Below are positions 37,171 through 45,430 of a stretch of DNA of 64,000 nucleotides, in pieces. The notes under the pieces were generated by a model. That model did not search any database and had not been told where the DNA came from. It saw only the letters and a list, made by a program, of their open reading frames with translations. How positions within the stretch are numbered: position 1 is the stretch's first letter; each line of letters begins with the position of its first letter. This stretch comes from Methylibium sp. Its GTDB lineage: Bacteria; Pseudomonadota; Gammaproteobacteria; Burkholderiales; Burkholderiaceae_C. Where the stretch lies: NCBI GenBank assembly GCA_013824165.1, contig PNNH01000026.1, forward strand, positions 1-64,000. The letters run 5' to 3'. The translations under genes were made by a program, and so were the position numbers.

Positions 37171-38067
37171 ATGAAGGCATTTCGTTTCGCGACCATCAGC
37201 ATCCTGTTGGCAGCGAGCGCCGGCGCCGCTTCGGCGACCACGGTACTCAACAACAGCCTCGCCAACCTGAACGGCAGCTTCGGCGCTGGCGTCGCGACAA
37301 CCAGCCCCCTGGCCGGCCCGCAGTACGGCACGCTGACCACGGTCAACGGCCCCGGTGCTGGCGCCAACCGCGCCAGTGCCAGCTATGTGGCCGATCAATG
37401 GGTGCAGCGCAACGTCGGCGGCAATGCCAGCGTGGGCATCACCACCCACTTCGCACGCAGCGGCAATGGCTCGGCCTACTACAGCAGCAACGGCAGCAAT
37501 GCCAAGGCCGATCTGGAAATCGCCTTCAGCAGCCCAGCGCTGCTGTCCGCTGTGACCGGGCTGCGCTACGACTGGTACAAGACCGGCAGCAGCACCGCCA
37601 GCCAACACCTGGCGCTGAAGCTGTTGGTGGATGCCGACGGCAACACCAACACCTTCAACGACATCAGCTACCTGATCTATGAGCTGGGCTACAACACCGG
37701 CGACCCTGGCGCTGTGGATGCCTGGAACCAGGTGCTGATCGACGCTGACACCTTTCTGTGGGCCAACAACCTGAGCGTGCTCACCGACCCCAAGGCAGGC
37801 ACGCCCTACGGCTACGACACCACACTTAGCGACTGGCAAGGCGCCAACCAGAATGCGCGCGTGCTGGGCCTGTCGGTCGGCCTGGGCTCCGGCTGGGTTG
37901 GCAGCTACGAAGGCGGCGTGGACAACATCGTCCTGGCCGTTGGTGAGACACGCAGCAATTGGAACTTCGAAGTGCAACTCGAGAACACGGTGCCAGAGCC
38001 TGGCACGTTGGGCCTGATCGCGCTGGGCTTGCTGGGCACGGCAGCCCTGCGCCGCCGCAAGGCCTGA
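37171..38067 (+). CDS. PEP-CTERM sorting domain protein
   Basis: Secreted envelope protein of 298 aa, function unknown. Signal peptide to about residue 23 (ASA|TT). The body is rich in Ala, Gly, Ser, Asn and Thr and has only one or no Cys, with segments such as AKADLEIAFSSPALL that are typical of jelly-roll PEP-CTERM proteins. The C-terminus has the sorting signal PEPGTLGLIALGLLG and a short basic tail. A sigma-54 promoter precedes it and a strong hairpin follows, so it is a single-gene unit. Confidence 0.9.
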   Translation: MKAFRFATISILLAASAGAASATTVLNNSLANLNGSFGAGVATTSPLAGPQYGTLTTVNGPGAGANRASASYVADQWVQRNVGGNASVGITTHFARSGNGSAYYSSNGSNAKADLEIAFSSPALLSAVTGLRYDWYKTGSSTASQHLALKLLVDADGNTNTFNDISYLIYELGYNTGDPGAVDAWNQVLIDADTFLWANNLSVLTDPKAGTPYGYDTTLSDWQGANQNARVLGLSVGLGSGWVGSYEGGVDNIVLAVGETRSNWNFEVQLENTVPEPGTLGLIALGLLGTAALRRRKA

Positions 38068-38086
38068 GTCCCGTCGGCAGTCAGCA

Positions 38087-38114
38087 GCAAAGGCCCGCTT
38101 CGGCGGGCCTTTGC
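38087..38114 (+). terminator. Hairpin terminator after the PEP-CTERM gene
   Basis: A perfect 12-bp stem (GCAAAGGCCCGC with its complement) with a TTCG tetraloop starts 20 bp past the stop. It is followed by CATTCTTGTC rather than a full T tract, but the stem contributes its own TTT. The rest of 38115-38397 holds no gene I can support and probably carries the leader of the TonB-receptor gene. Confidence 0.7.
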
Positions 38115-38397
38115 CATTCTTGTCAGCCTGCTGGCCGAGTCGCGACCCGAGCGGGCGCGCTCGAGCGGTCGCCGCACAGGGCCTGGGGCTTTCCCGGACT
38201 TCGGCGGCACCGCCAGGGCTGCACATAACCTGCAAGCATGCGGCACAGCCCACTTGGAATCACCGCTTCACCGGGCGGACACAGATCATTCGCGACGCAG
38301 CACATCTCGGCTTCTCGCTGAGCGCTCGATGCCCGTGGCCTGATGGCCCCGGCCCGTGAATGACAAGGGTCTGGCCGCCAGACCAGGGAGAGACCTC

Positions 38398-41300
38398 GTG
38401 ATCCAGTTCAAGCCCACCCGCATCGCCCAGGCCGCCTCGCTGTGCCTGCTGTTCAGCAGCATGGCACTGCAGGCCGCGCACGCGCAGCAGCAACAGCAGC
38501 AGCCAGCGGCCGAGAGCAGCGCCGCAGCCAAGAAGAAGGCCGAAGAGGAAGAAGAGGCCAAGAAGAAGAAGGCGCAGCTGGAGGTGGTCACCGTCACCGG
38601 CATCCGCGCCTCGGTCGAGCAGTCGATCAACGTCAAGCGCATGGCGTCGAGCAATGTGGACGTGATCACCGCGATTGACGTGGGCAAGATGCCCGACAAG
38701 AACCTGGCCGACTCGCTGCAGCGCGTGGTCGGCGTCGCGGTGCGCAGCGACTATGACGAGGCCGAGAAGGTGGCGATGCGCGGCACCAATCCGGACATGA
38801 GCCTGATCCTGTTCAACGGCCACACCGTCAGCGGCGGCGACTGGTATGTGGCCGACCAGGGCTCCAGCTCGCGCAGCACCTCGCTGAGCCTGATGCCGTC
38901 CTCGGTGCTGAACCAGGCCACGGTCTACAAGACCTCGCAGGCCAATATCGTCGACGGCGGCATGGCCGGCACCATCGACGTCACCACGCGCAAGCCACTG
39001 GACGAGAAAAAGCGCTTCGGCGGCGTGGTCAGTGCCGGCACCGTCTATGCCGACCTGCCCGACAAGACCAGCCCGCAGCTCAATGCCAGCATGAACTGGA
39101 AGAACGAGGCCAACACCTTCGGCGTGATCGGCCAGGTCTTCAAGGAAAAGCGCCACATCCGGCGCGACTCCGTCTCGCGCCTGGCCTATGGCACCAGCAG
39201 CGGCTGGGGCGAGATCAACACCAGCACGATGAAGGGCATCACTGACGAGTCGCTGGCCGGCAGCGGCTACAAGGCAGCCGACCTGAACGGCGTGCGCATG
39301 CCGGGCTCGATGTCCAGCGAGTTTGTCGAGGGCGTGCGTGATCGCGAAGGCGGCATGCTGGCGCTTCAGCTGCGCCCCACCAAGGATCTGGACATCGGCG
39401 CCACCGGCTTCTATTCGTCGATGAAGGCCAATAACTTCGGCCGACTCAATGCCGGCGCGAGCTACAGCATGCTGCTGGGCAAGGCCGATCCGCTGGGCGC
39501 CACCGCCGCCAGCTCGCTCAACACCAACTCGGGCGGCAAGCAGGTGTTCGCCCAGATCCGCAACCCGGTGATCGTCGAAGAAACCACGATGTACGGCGAC
39601 AAGCTGCGCGTGCTCAAGAGCGCTGACATCGTCTTCCCAGACGGAACGACGCCGCAGTACATCGGCAACTCCGAGGCCTTCTACCGCCAGGGTGCGTCGG
39701 CCAGCAGCGGCTTCCTGGACCTGGATGCCAAGTGGCAGGCCAGCAAAGACCTGCTGATCAAGGGCTTGTTCAGCACCACCAAGGGCGTGGGCACCACGGC
39801 GCTGGACCAGGGTCTGACCTACGCCCGCTACGGCACCGGCCTGTCCTATGCGCTCAACGGCCTAAAAGAGGCCCCGTCGATCCAGTACTACGGCGCGGGC
39901 GCCAACCTGCCGGTGCTGAACCCGGACGGCAGCGGCTACAGGCTGGTCAGCCGCGCCGCCTCGTCGATCAAGACCGTCGACCAGGAACGCAGCCTGGCCG
40001 TCGATGCCGAGTACACGCAGGACAGCGGCGTTTTCACCTCGCTGGCCTTCGGCGCCCGCCATGCCGAACACCGCCGCGACCTGCGCCGCTGGGCACCCAC
40101 CTTCCGCAACCCCGCCATCGCCGGCCCGGCGGCTTCCAGCGCGGTCGCGTATCCGGGCGACTTCGGCGCCGACCTCGGCAGCGGCTGGGATCGCAGCGGC
40201 TTCTACTTCCCCTCGGACGTGCTGCAGAGCTTCATGGCCACGCAGTTCAAGACCACAACGCCGGAGTTCGAGCGCCGCGTGGCCAGCGAGATCGAGATGC
40301 GCGAGAAGCAGAGCGCGGTCTACCTGATGCAGAACTTCGACAGCGACAAGCTCGGCCTGTCGGGCAATGTCGGCCTGCGCGTGGTGCGCACCACGGTGGA
40401 CGCACAGATCGCCACGCCGATCGCGGCCACCATCTGCCCGAAGACCGAGCCCGGCACCACGGCCGTGCCTTGCGCGGCCTTCCCTACCGCAATCACCACG
40501 GCCGGCGACGGCAGCAGCTTCTTCGACGGCGTGGCCTTCAATCCCAGAGCCGGCACCGTCTACTACAAGGTGCCCACCCACAAGGTGTTCGACCACCTGC
40601 TGCCCAGCCTGAACGCACGCTACGAGTTCACCAACCAGCTGATCGGCCGCCTCGGCCTGAGCCGCACCATCGGCCGCCAGAACTACAACGTCTACGGTTC
40701 GGGCTTCAGCGGCCAAAGCTGTACCGCAAGCGGCTGCACGGTGAACGGGCCAAATCCGAACCTGGAGCCGCAGACCGCCAACAACGCCGACCTGTCGCTG
40801 GCCTGGTACTTCGCGCGCCGCTCGATCGCCACCGTCAACCTGTTCAGCTCCTACATCCACGGCTACCCCAAGACCGGTGCCACCAAGCAGGGCGTGACCG
40901 TCGATCTGGTCGACCCGCAGGACAACCAGGTCAAGACCTATTCGATCAACACCTCGTCGCAGCAAAAGGCGCGCATCCACGGCATCGAGATCGGCTACGA
41001 GCAGCCGATCGGCGCCGGCTTCGGCATCCAGACCAACTTCAGCCGTGCCGACACCAAGGTGGAAGACGGCCGGCCGATGGTGGGCGCCTCCAAGTACGCG
41101 GCCAATATCGGCGGCTACTTCGAGAACGACACCTTCAGCGCGCGGCTGGTCTACAACTACCGTGGTGAGTACGTGTCCAGCAGCACCGCGCCGGCACCGA
41201 CCGCCAACAGCCAGGGCATGAGCACCATCAACGGCGTGCTGATGCCGGCTGCGCCGCTGATGGCGGCCCCGGTGTCCAACGTCGCGTTCTCGATGAATTA

Positions 41301-41448
41301 CAACGTGACGGATGCACTGCAGATCTCCTTCAACGCGACCAATCTGCTGAACCCGGCGCGCGCCAGCTATCGTTACAGCGAAGACGAGCAGCAGAAGCTG
41401 GACGTCAGCGGCCGACAGTACTACCTCGAAGCCCGGTACAAGTTCTGA
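38398..41448 (+). CDS. TonB-dependent receptor with charged N-terminal extension
   Basis: Outer-membrane receptor of about 1016 aa. A GTG at 38398, seven bases after GGGAG, is favoured as start; an ATG at 38356 would add 14 residues. The signal peptide ends ALQAAHAQ. An unusual linker follows: a run of Gln, then a Lys/Glu-rich stretch (about residues 45-66). The plug begins LEVVTVTGIRASVEQSINVKR and has DSLQRVVGVAVRSDYDEAEKV and MRGTNPDMSLILFNG. The form without a signature RR loop is of the Caulobacter-type TonB receptor (TIGR01782) group, often used for sugars or plant polymers. The barrel ends in YLEARYKF. Confidence 0.93.
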   Translation: MIQFKPTRIAQAASLCLLFSSMALQAAHAQQQQQQPAAESSAAAKKKAEEEEEAKKKKAQLEVVTVTGIRASVEQSINVKRMASSNVDVITAIDVGKMPDKNLADSLQRVVGVAVRSDYDEAEKVAMRGTNPDMSLILFNGHTVSGGDWYVADQGSSSRSTSLSLMPSSVLNQATVYKTSQANIVDGGMAGTIDVTTRKPLDEKKRFGGVVSAGTVYADLPDKTSPQLNASMNWKNEANTFGVIGQVFKEKRHIRRDSVSRLAYGTSSGWGEINTSTMKGITDESLAGSGYKAADLNGVRMPGSMSSEFVEGVRDREGGMLALQLRPTKDLDIGATGFYSSMKANNFGRLNAGASYSMLLGKADPLGATAASSLNTNSGGKQVFAQIRNPVIVEETTMYGDKLRVLKSADIVFPDGTTPQYIGNSEAFYRQGASASSGFLDLDAKWQASKDLLIKGLFSTTKGVGTTALDQGLTYARYGTGLSYALNGLKEAPSIQYYGAGANLPVLNPDGSGYRLVSRAASSIKTVDQERSLAVDAEYTQDSGVFTSLAFGARHAEHRRDLRRWAPTFRNPAIAGPAASSAVAYPGDFGADLGSGWDRSGFYFPSDVLQSFMATQFKTTTPEFERRVASEIEMREKQSAVYLMQNFDSDKLGLSGNVGLRVVRTTVDAQIATPIAATICPKTEPGTTAVPCAAFPTAITTAGDGSSFFDGVAFNPRAGTVYYKVPTHKVFDHLLPSLNARYEFTNQLIGRLGLSRTIGRQNYNVYGSGFSGQSCTASGCTVNGPNPNLEPQTANNADLSLAWYFARRSIATVNLFSSYIHGYPKTGATKQGVTVDLVDPQDNQVKTYSINTSSQQKARIHGIEIGYEQPIGAGFGIQTNFSRADTKVEDGRPMVGASKYAANIGGYFENDTFSARLVYNYRGEYVSSSTAPAPTANSQGMSTINGVLMPAAPLMAAPVSNVAFSMNYNVTDALQISFNATNLLNPARASYRYSEDEQQKLDVSGRQYYLEARYKF

Positions 41449-41452
41449 GTCA

Positions 41453-41603
41453 GGACCGAACTGAGTGCCTACGCACTCAGCGACGCCTGACGAAGGACCT
41501 GTCGCCTACAAGCGACTGGGCTGAGCGGGGACCGAGTCAAGTGCCTGCGCACTCAGGGACGCCCCGCGAAGGCCCGGACGCCTACCAGCGGCCGGGCTGA
41601 GCG
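41453..41603. repeat. Tandem two-hairpin repeat downstream of the TonB receptor gene
   Basis: Two adjacent copies of a 75-76 bp unit (41453-41528 and 41529-41603) share GGACCGA at the start, GTGCCT(A/G)CGCACTCAG in the middle and GGGCTGAGCG at the end. Each contains a hairpin with stem AGTGC/GCACT around a CCTACG-type loop and a second hairpin (GTCGC/GCGAC or CCGG/CCGG). The stems differ between copies but stay paired. The 41449-41654 gap holds no gene. It may act as terminator, RNA stabiliser or repeat element. Confidence 0.65.
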
Positions 41604-41654
41604 GGGCCGCGCACGCCCGTACCCGCCCCGTGCGCCCGCTAGCCCCGAACCCCC

Positions 41655-44060
41655 TCACGGCCTCAACACCAGCGTGCTCCGCGTCGCCGCCGCCACATCC
41701 GCCTCAGTCAGGTACTGCCGTCGGTAGCGACCCCCGGCATGGGCCTCGGCCTGGTCGCGGTAATGGGTGTCGCCCCAGGTGCCACTCTGGCCCACCGGGT
41801 TGCTGCCCGAGGCCTGGCCCGGATCGGCAAAGTCGATCACGCGCCGCGTCGACGGCCCGTGGACTACCGCCCAAGGTGCGGGGCCAAGGCGCTGCGACAT
41901 ATTGTTGGGTATCTCCTGGCCGCCAGCCACCGGCAGCGGCCCCACATTGAACAGCTTGTCCAGCGGCGCCTGCTTGCCCAGCGGGTGCTCATGCGTCAGC
42001 GTGTGCACGCGTGCCCAAGCCCAGCTCTGGCTGTCCGCACCCAGGAGCGTGCGCAGATGCGCCAGCGTGGCGCCCCAGGCGGCCTTGACGATGTCGTCGC
42101 GGCTCTCGCGCGCCGGCGTGCGGCGGTCGTCCCACCAGGGCGAAGCGGCATCGGCCGTCAGGCGCGGCAGGGCATGGTCCAGCGCCCGCGTGCGGCGCAT
42201 ATTGTCGAAATGGGTCTCGCCCAGCTCGTCCGCCAGCGCGGCCCGCGCCAGCTCCCAGCGCAGCTGGCTGAACAGCGTGGCCGCCACCGACTCCAGCGGA
42301 TGGTCGCCGCGCCAGCCGGCCAGCAGCTCGACCAGCTTCTGCTGCTCGGCATCGCCGCCAGCGGCGGCGCGCAGGGCCGGCAGCAGCGGCGCCAGCAGGC
42401 GCGGACCATAGCCGGTCTGCACATCCAGCTGCAGGGCCTGGTGGGCCGCCACGGTCCAGCGCTTGGTCGGATCGCGCAGCTGCTCGTCCAGGCGCTGGGC
42501 GCGGTCCCAGATGTTGTAGTAGCCGGGGATCGCGCTGGCGCCGGCCGGCTGGTGGTTGGCCGACATGATGTAGCCGCGCGCCGGGTTCTCCTCCTGGGGA
42601 TTGGCCTCGAAGGGCAGGAAGCCCGGCTTCTCGCCCTCGCCTTTGGCGCCATCCAGCAGGAAGCTCGGATTCACGCCGGCCGGCCGCTGCGGCAGTTTGG
42701 CTGCCGCCCACCAGCCGATGTCACCGGCCGCATTGGCCCACATCACATTCAGGCCGGGCGCGTGGATCTGGCTGGCTGCCGCGCGCGCCTTGGCCAGCGT
42801 GTCGGCGCGGTTGAGCTCGTAGAAGGCCTGCAGGACCGGGTTCTCGGTCTCCAGAAAAGCCCACCACAGCGCGATCGGCCGCTGGCCGGCGCTGTCCTTG
42901 AGCATGCGGTTGATGATGGGGCCATGCGGCGAGCGCTGCAGCTTCAGCGTCACCGCCGGCTTGCCCTTGACCGCAATGACCTCCTCATGCGTCTGCAGCC
43001 TCACCCACTGGCCCTTGTGCATCACCTCGTCCGGGTTGGCGGGGTTCACCGTCTCGACCACCAGATCGATGTCGTCGTTCTGGAACATCGTCAGGCTCCA
43101 GCCGAAGCTGGCGTTGTGGCCCAACAGCGCGGTAGGGTTGAGCGCCTGATGGTGGCCGTAGAGCTCGAAGCCGGGCGCCTTCAGATGCGCCTCCCACCAG
43201 ACCGCCGGCGCCGAGAAGGCGATGTGCGGATCGCCGGCCAGCTGCGGCTTGCCTGAGGCGCTGCGCGCGCCAGACACCAGCCAGGCATTGCTGCCCTCGT
43301 AGGCCGGCACGCCGGCGGCCTCCAGCGACTGCTGGCTGAGCCGCGCCACGCGGCCCAGCTCAAGCCAGTCGGCCGCGGCCAGCTGCGGACCCTGGCGCAC
43401 CGCCCCCTCGGGCCGCCAGTCCAGGTCGAAGATCTTCAGATAGTCCGCGCCCAGCTGATCGCGCACCTGACTGAGCGCCGGTTCGGTGCGGAAGGCAGCG
43501 GCGAAGCTGTAGGCCAGATAGCCGGCCACGCTGACGGTGTCGGCCGGCGTGAAGGGGCGCTTGGGGATGCCCAGCAGCTCGAACTCCAGCGGCGCCGGGC
43601 GGCTGGCCTGGTATTGATTGATGCCGTCCAGATAGGCCATCAAGGCCTTCTTGGCCGGCGTGTCGATGCGGGCGAACTCGCGCGCTGCATAGGCATCGGC
43701 ATACGCGCGGATGCCCAACGTGCGGAACAGCTGGTCGGTCTCGACCAGCTTCTCGCCCAGCACCTCGGCCAGCTCGCCGCGCGAGAGGCGGCGCACCATC
43801 TCCATCTGGAACAGCCGGTCCTGCGCATGGGCAAAGCCGAGCGCGCGATACAGGTCGGCCTCATTGGCCGCCGTGATATGGGGAACGCCGAACTCGTCGT
43901 AGCGCAGCGTCACCGGCGCGCTCAGGCCCGTCAGCTGCAACTCGCCGCTGCGCTGCGGCAGTTTGGCTCGCACATACCAGGTGGCGCCGGCGGCAGCGAC
44001 AACGAGCACCGCCAGCACGGCCAAGCCTGTGGTCTTCCAGATCTTCTTGCTTTTTTTCAT
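41655..44060 (-). CDS. Penicillin acylase family (S45) Ntn-hydrolase
   Basis: Predicted periplasmic or membrane-anchored amidohydrolase of 801 aa. After a basic start (MKKSKKIWKT) there is one transmembrane or signal helix (residues 11-32). The small chain has the LRYDEFGVPHITA and GFAHAQDRLFQMEMVRRLSRGE motifs. The autoproteolytic site is EGSNAWLVSG with the nucleophile Ser at about residue 257; the large chain then starts and includes GDPHIAFSAP and GWSLTMFQNDD. Relatives hydrolyse acyl-homoserine lactones, aculeacin or penicillins; the substrate here is unknown. The start at 44060 is supported by GGAGACA. Confidence 0.93.
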   Translation of the reverse strand: MKKSKKIWKTTGLAVLAVLVVAAAGATWYVRAKLPQRSGELQLTGLSAPVTLRYDEFGVPHITAANEADLYRALGFAHAQDRLFQMEMVRRLSRGELAEVLGEKLVETDQLFRTLGIRAYADAYAAREFARIDTPAKKALMAYLDGINQYQASRPAPLEFELLGIPKRPFTPADTVSVAGYLAYSFAAAFRTEPALSQVRDQLGADYLKIFDLDWRPEGAVRQGPQLAAADWLELGRVARLSQQSLEAAGVPAYEGSNAWLVSGARSASGKPQLAGDPHIAFSAPAVWWEAHLKAPGFELYGHHQALNPTALLGHNASFGWSLTMFQNDDIDLVVETVNPANPDEVMHKGQWVRLQTHEEVIAVKGKPAVTLKLQRSPHGPIINRMLKDSAGQRPIALWWAFLETENPVLQAFYELNRADTLAKARAAASQIHAPGLNVMWANAAGDIGWWAAAKLPQRPAGVNPSFLLDGAKGEGEKPGFLPFEANPQEENPARGYIMSANHQPAGASAIPGYYNIWDRAQRLDEQLRDPTKRWTVAAHQALQLDVQTGYGPRLLAPLLPALRAAAGGDAEQQKLVELLAGWRGDHPLESVAATLFSQLRWELARAALADELGETHFDNMRRTRALDHALPRLTADAASPWWDDRRTPARESRDDIVKAAWGATLAHLRTLLGADSQSWAWARVHTLTHEHPLGKQAPLDKLFNVGPLPVAGGQEIPNNMSQRLGPAPWAVVHGPSTRRVIDFADPGQASGSNPVGQSGTWGDTHYRDQAEAHAGGRYRRQYLTEADVAAATRSTLVLRP

Positions 44061-44210
44061 CAGCGCTTGTCTCCGTTTTTGTGCGCCGATTGCAGCACAG
44101 CAGCGCCGCGCTGCCAGCCGGTATTGGCCCGCACACCGCCAGGCCTTGGCCAATGCGCTGACAATCAGCGCACCGTTGAGATTTCAACCGAAGCCGGAGC
44201 TGCTGACCCT

Positions 44211-44585
44211 ATGGCCATCTCGTGGATGACCGCGCTGAAACTGATCCCCTGGGCGGACGTGATCGAGGCCACGCCCGCCCTGGTCAAGGGCGCGCGCAGT
44301 CTACTCAAGCGCACCCAGAAGGAAGCTGCGGAAGCGGCCGAACCCGCAGCGCCTCCCGCATCACTGCCCGAGGCGCTGACGCGCGTGCAGCACTTGGAAT
44401 CGGAACTGGCCCAGCTGACGCAGGCCCAGGCCGAGAGCGCCGCGCTGCTGGAGTCGCTGGCCGAGCAGCAGGCGCGTCTGGTAGAAGCCGTGCAAACGCT
44501 GAAGCTACGCAGCCGCCTGCTGACCGCCGGACTGGCCCTGGCCCTGGTGCTGGCCCTGCCGGCGCTGTGGTTGGTGAGCCGCTGA
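44211..44585 (+). CDS. Small coiled-coil protein with C-terminal membrane anchor
   Basis: Protein of 124 aa that I do not recognise. It begins with an amphipathic stretch (ISWMTALKLIPWADVI) and a charged region, then a coiled coil at about 50-98 (QHLESELAQLTQAQAESAAL). A final hydrophobic segment (AGLALALVLALPALWL) is a likely transmembrane helix with the C-terminus outside. It sits between the divergent penicillin-acylase gene and the convergent receiver-domain gene. Similar small proteins are usual in Burkholderiales but have no assigned role. Confidence 0.7.
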   Translation: MAISWMTALKLIPWADVIEATPALVKGARSLLKRTQKEAAEAAEPAAPPASLPEALTRVQHLESELAQLTQAQAESAALLESLAEQQARLVEAVQTLKLRSRLLTAGLALALVLALPALWLVSR

Positions 44586-44610
44586 AAGAAAACCGAAGCC
44601 CGGCAGGCCT

Positions 44611-45231
44611 TCAGGCCTTGGCCGTGGCTTGGTGCAGCATGGCCAGGGCTTCGACGCGCTTGAGCAGCTCGCGGTCGTTCCAGGGCTTCTTGAACAGGCC
44701 GTACAGGCCCTGGATCTCATGCACGCGGGCATGCAGCTCGTCGTGGCCGGTGATCGCGATGATGGGCAGGTCTTCGGTTTCCAGGCTACCCTGCACGGCG
44801 GCGATCAGCTCGAAACCGTCCTTGTTGGGCATCTCCAGATCGGTGACCAGCACATCGAAGCGCGCCTGGGCCAGCTGCTCCAGCGCCTCGACGCCGTCCT
44901 TGGCCAGCGTCACACGGTAACCGGCGCCCGCAAACAGCTTGCCCAGCTTGGCGCGCGCCACGGCGGAATCGTCGACCAGCAGCACAGAGGCCGGGCTGGC
45001 GGGATGAGGAGCGGGCTGGGCGGGGCTGACCGCCACAGGCGCGGTGGCCGCACGCTGCAGCGCCACCGGCGGCTGGCTGGGCGGCTCGGAATCGCCGGGC
45101 TGCTGCGACGACAGGCGATCCGCCTCGTCGCCGCGGCGGCTGCTGATGAAGAGCACGACGATGGCCAGCGGCACTGCAATCAGCAGCGGCAGCAGGTAGT
45201 GGTTCAGCATCTCGGGCAATTCGAAGGGCAT
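44611..45231 (-). CDS. Membrane-anchored stand-alone response-regulator receiver protein
   Basis: A 206-aa protein with one N-terminal transmembrane helix (about residues 8-30), a Pro/Ala-rich linker (35-80) and a single CheY-type receiver domain. The receiver has the acidic pair (LLVDDSAVARAK), the phospho-acceptor aspartate in VLVTDLEMPNKDGFEL, the Thr in IIAITGHDE and the Lys in GLFKKPWND. No output domain follows. Receivers are normally soluble, so a tethered one is unusual. Its partner kinase and target are not in the immediate neighbourhood. Its gene follows the amidase gene on the same strand after about 200 bp. Confidence 0.87.
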   Translation of the reverse strand: MPFELPEMLNHYLLPLLIAVPLAIVVLFISSRRGDEADRLSSQQPGDSEPPSQPPVALQRAATAPVAVSPAQPAPHPASPASVLLVDDSAVARAKLGKLFAGAGYRVTLAKDGVEALEQLAQARFDVLVTDLEMPNKDGFELIAAVQGSLETEDLPIIAITGHDELHARVHEIQGLYGLFKKPWNDRELLKRVEALAMLHQATAKA

Positions 45232-45430
45232 GGCATCGTCCTCAGCACATCGGCCGCCTGGCCGAGGCGAGCCAATCTACCACCACAGCAGTGACAGCAA
45301 ACGCCGAAATGCAGGCTCAAGGCCGACTTTGCGGGTTGTCTCTAGTGTCAGCGGCCCTTGAAAGGCAACTCAAGCAACGGCGTTCATCGTGGCTGCATGG
45401 CGGGCTGTCGTGCAGCCCGGTCGCGCCGGA

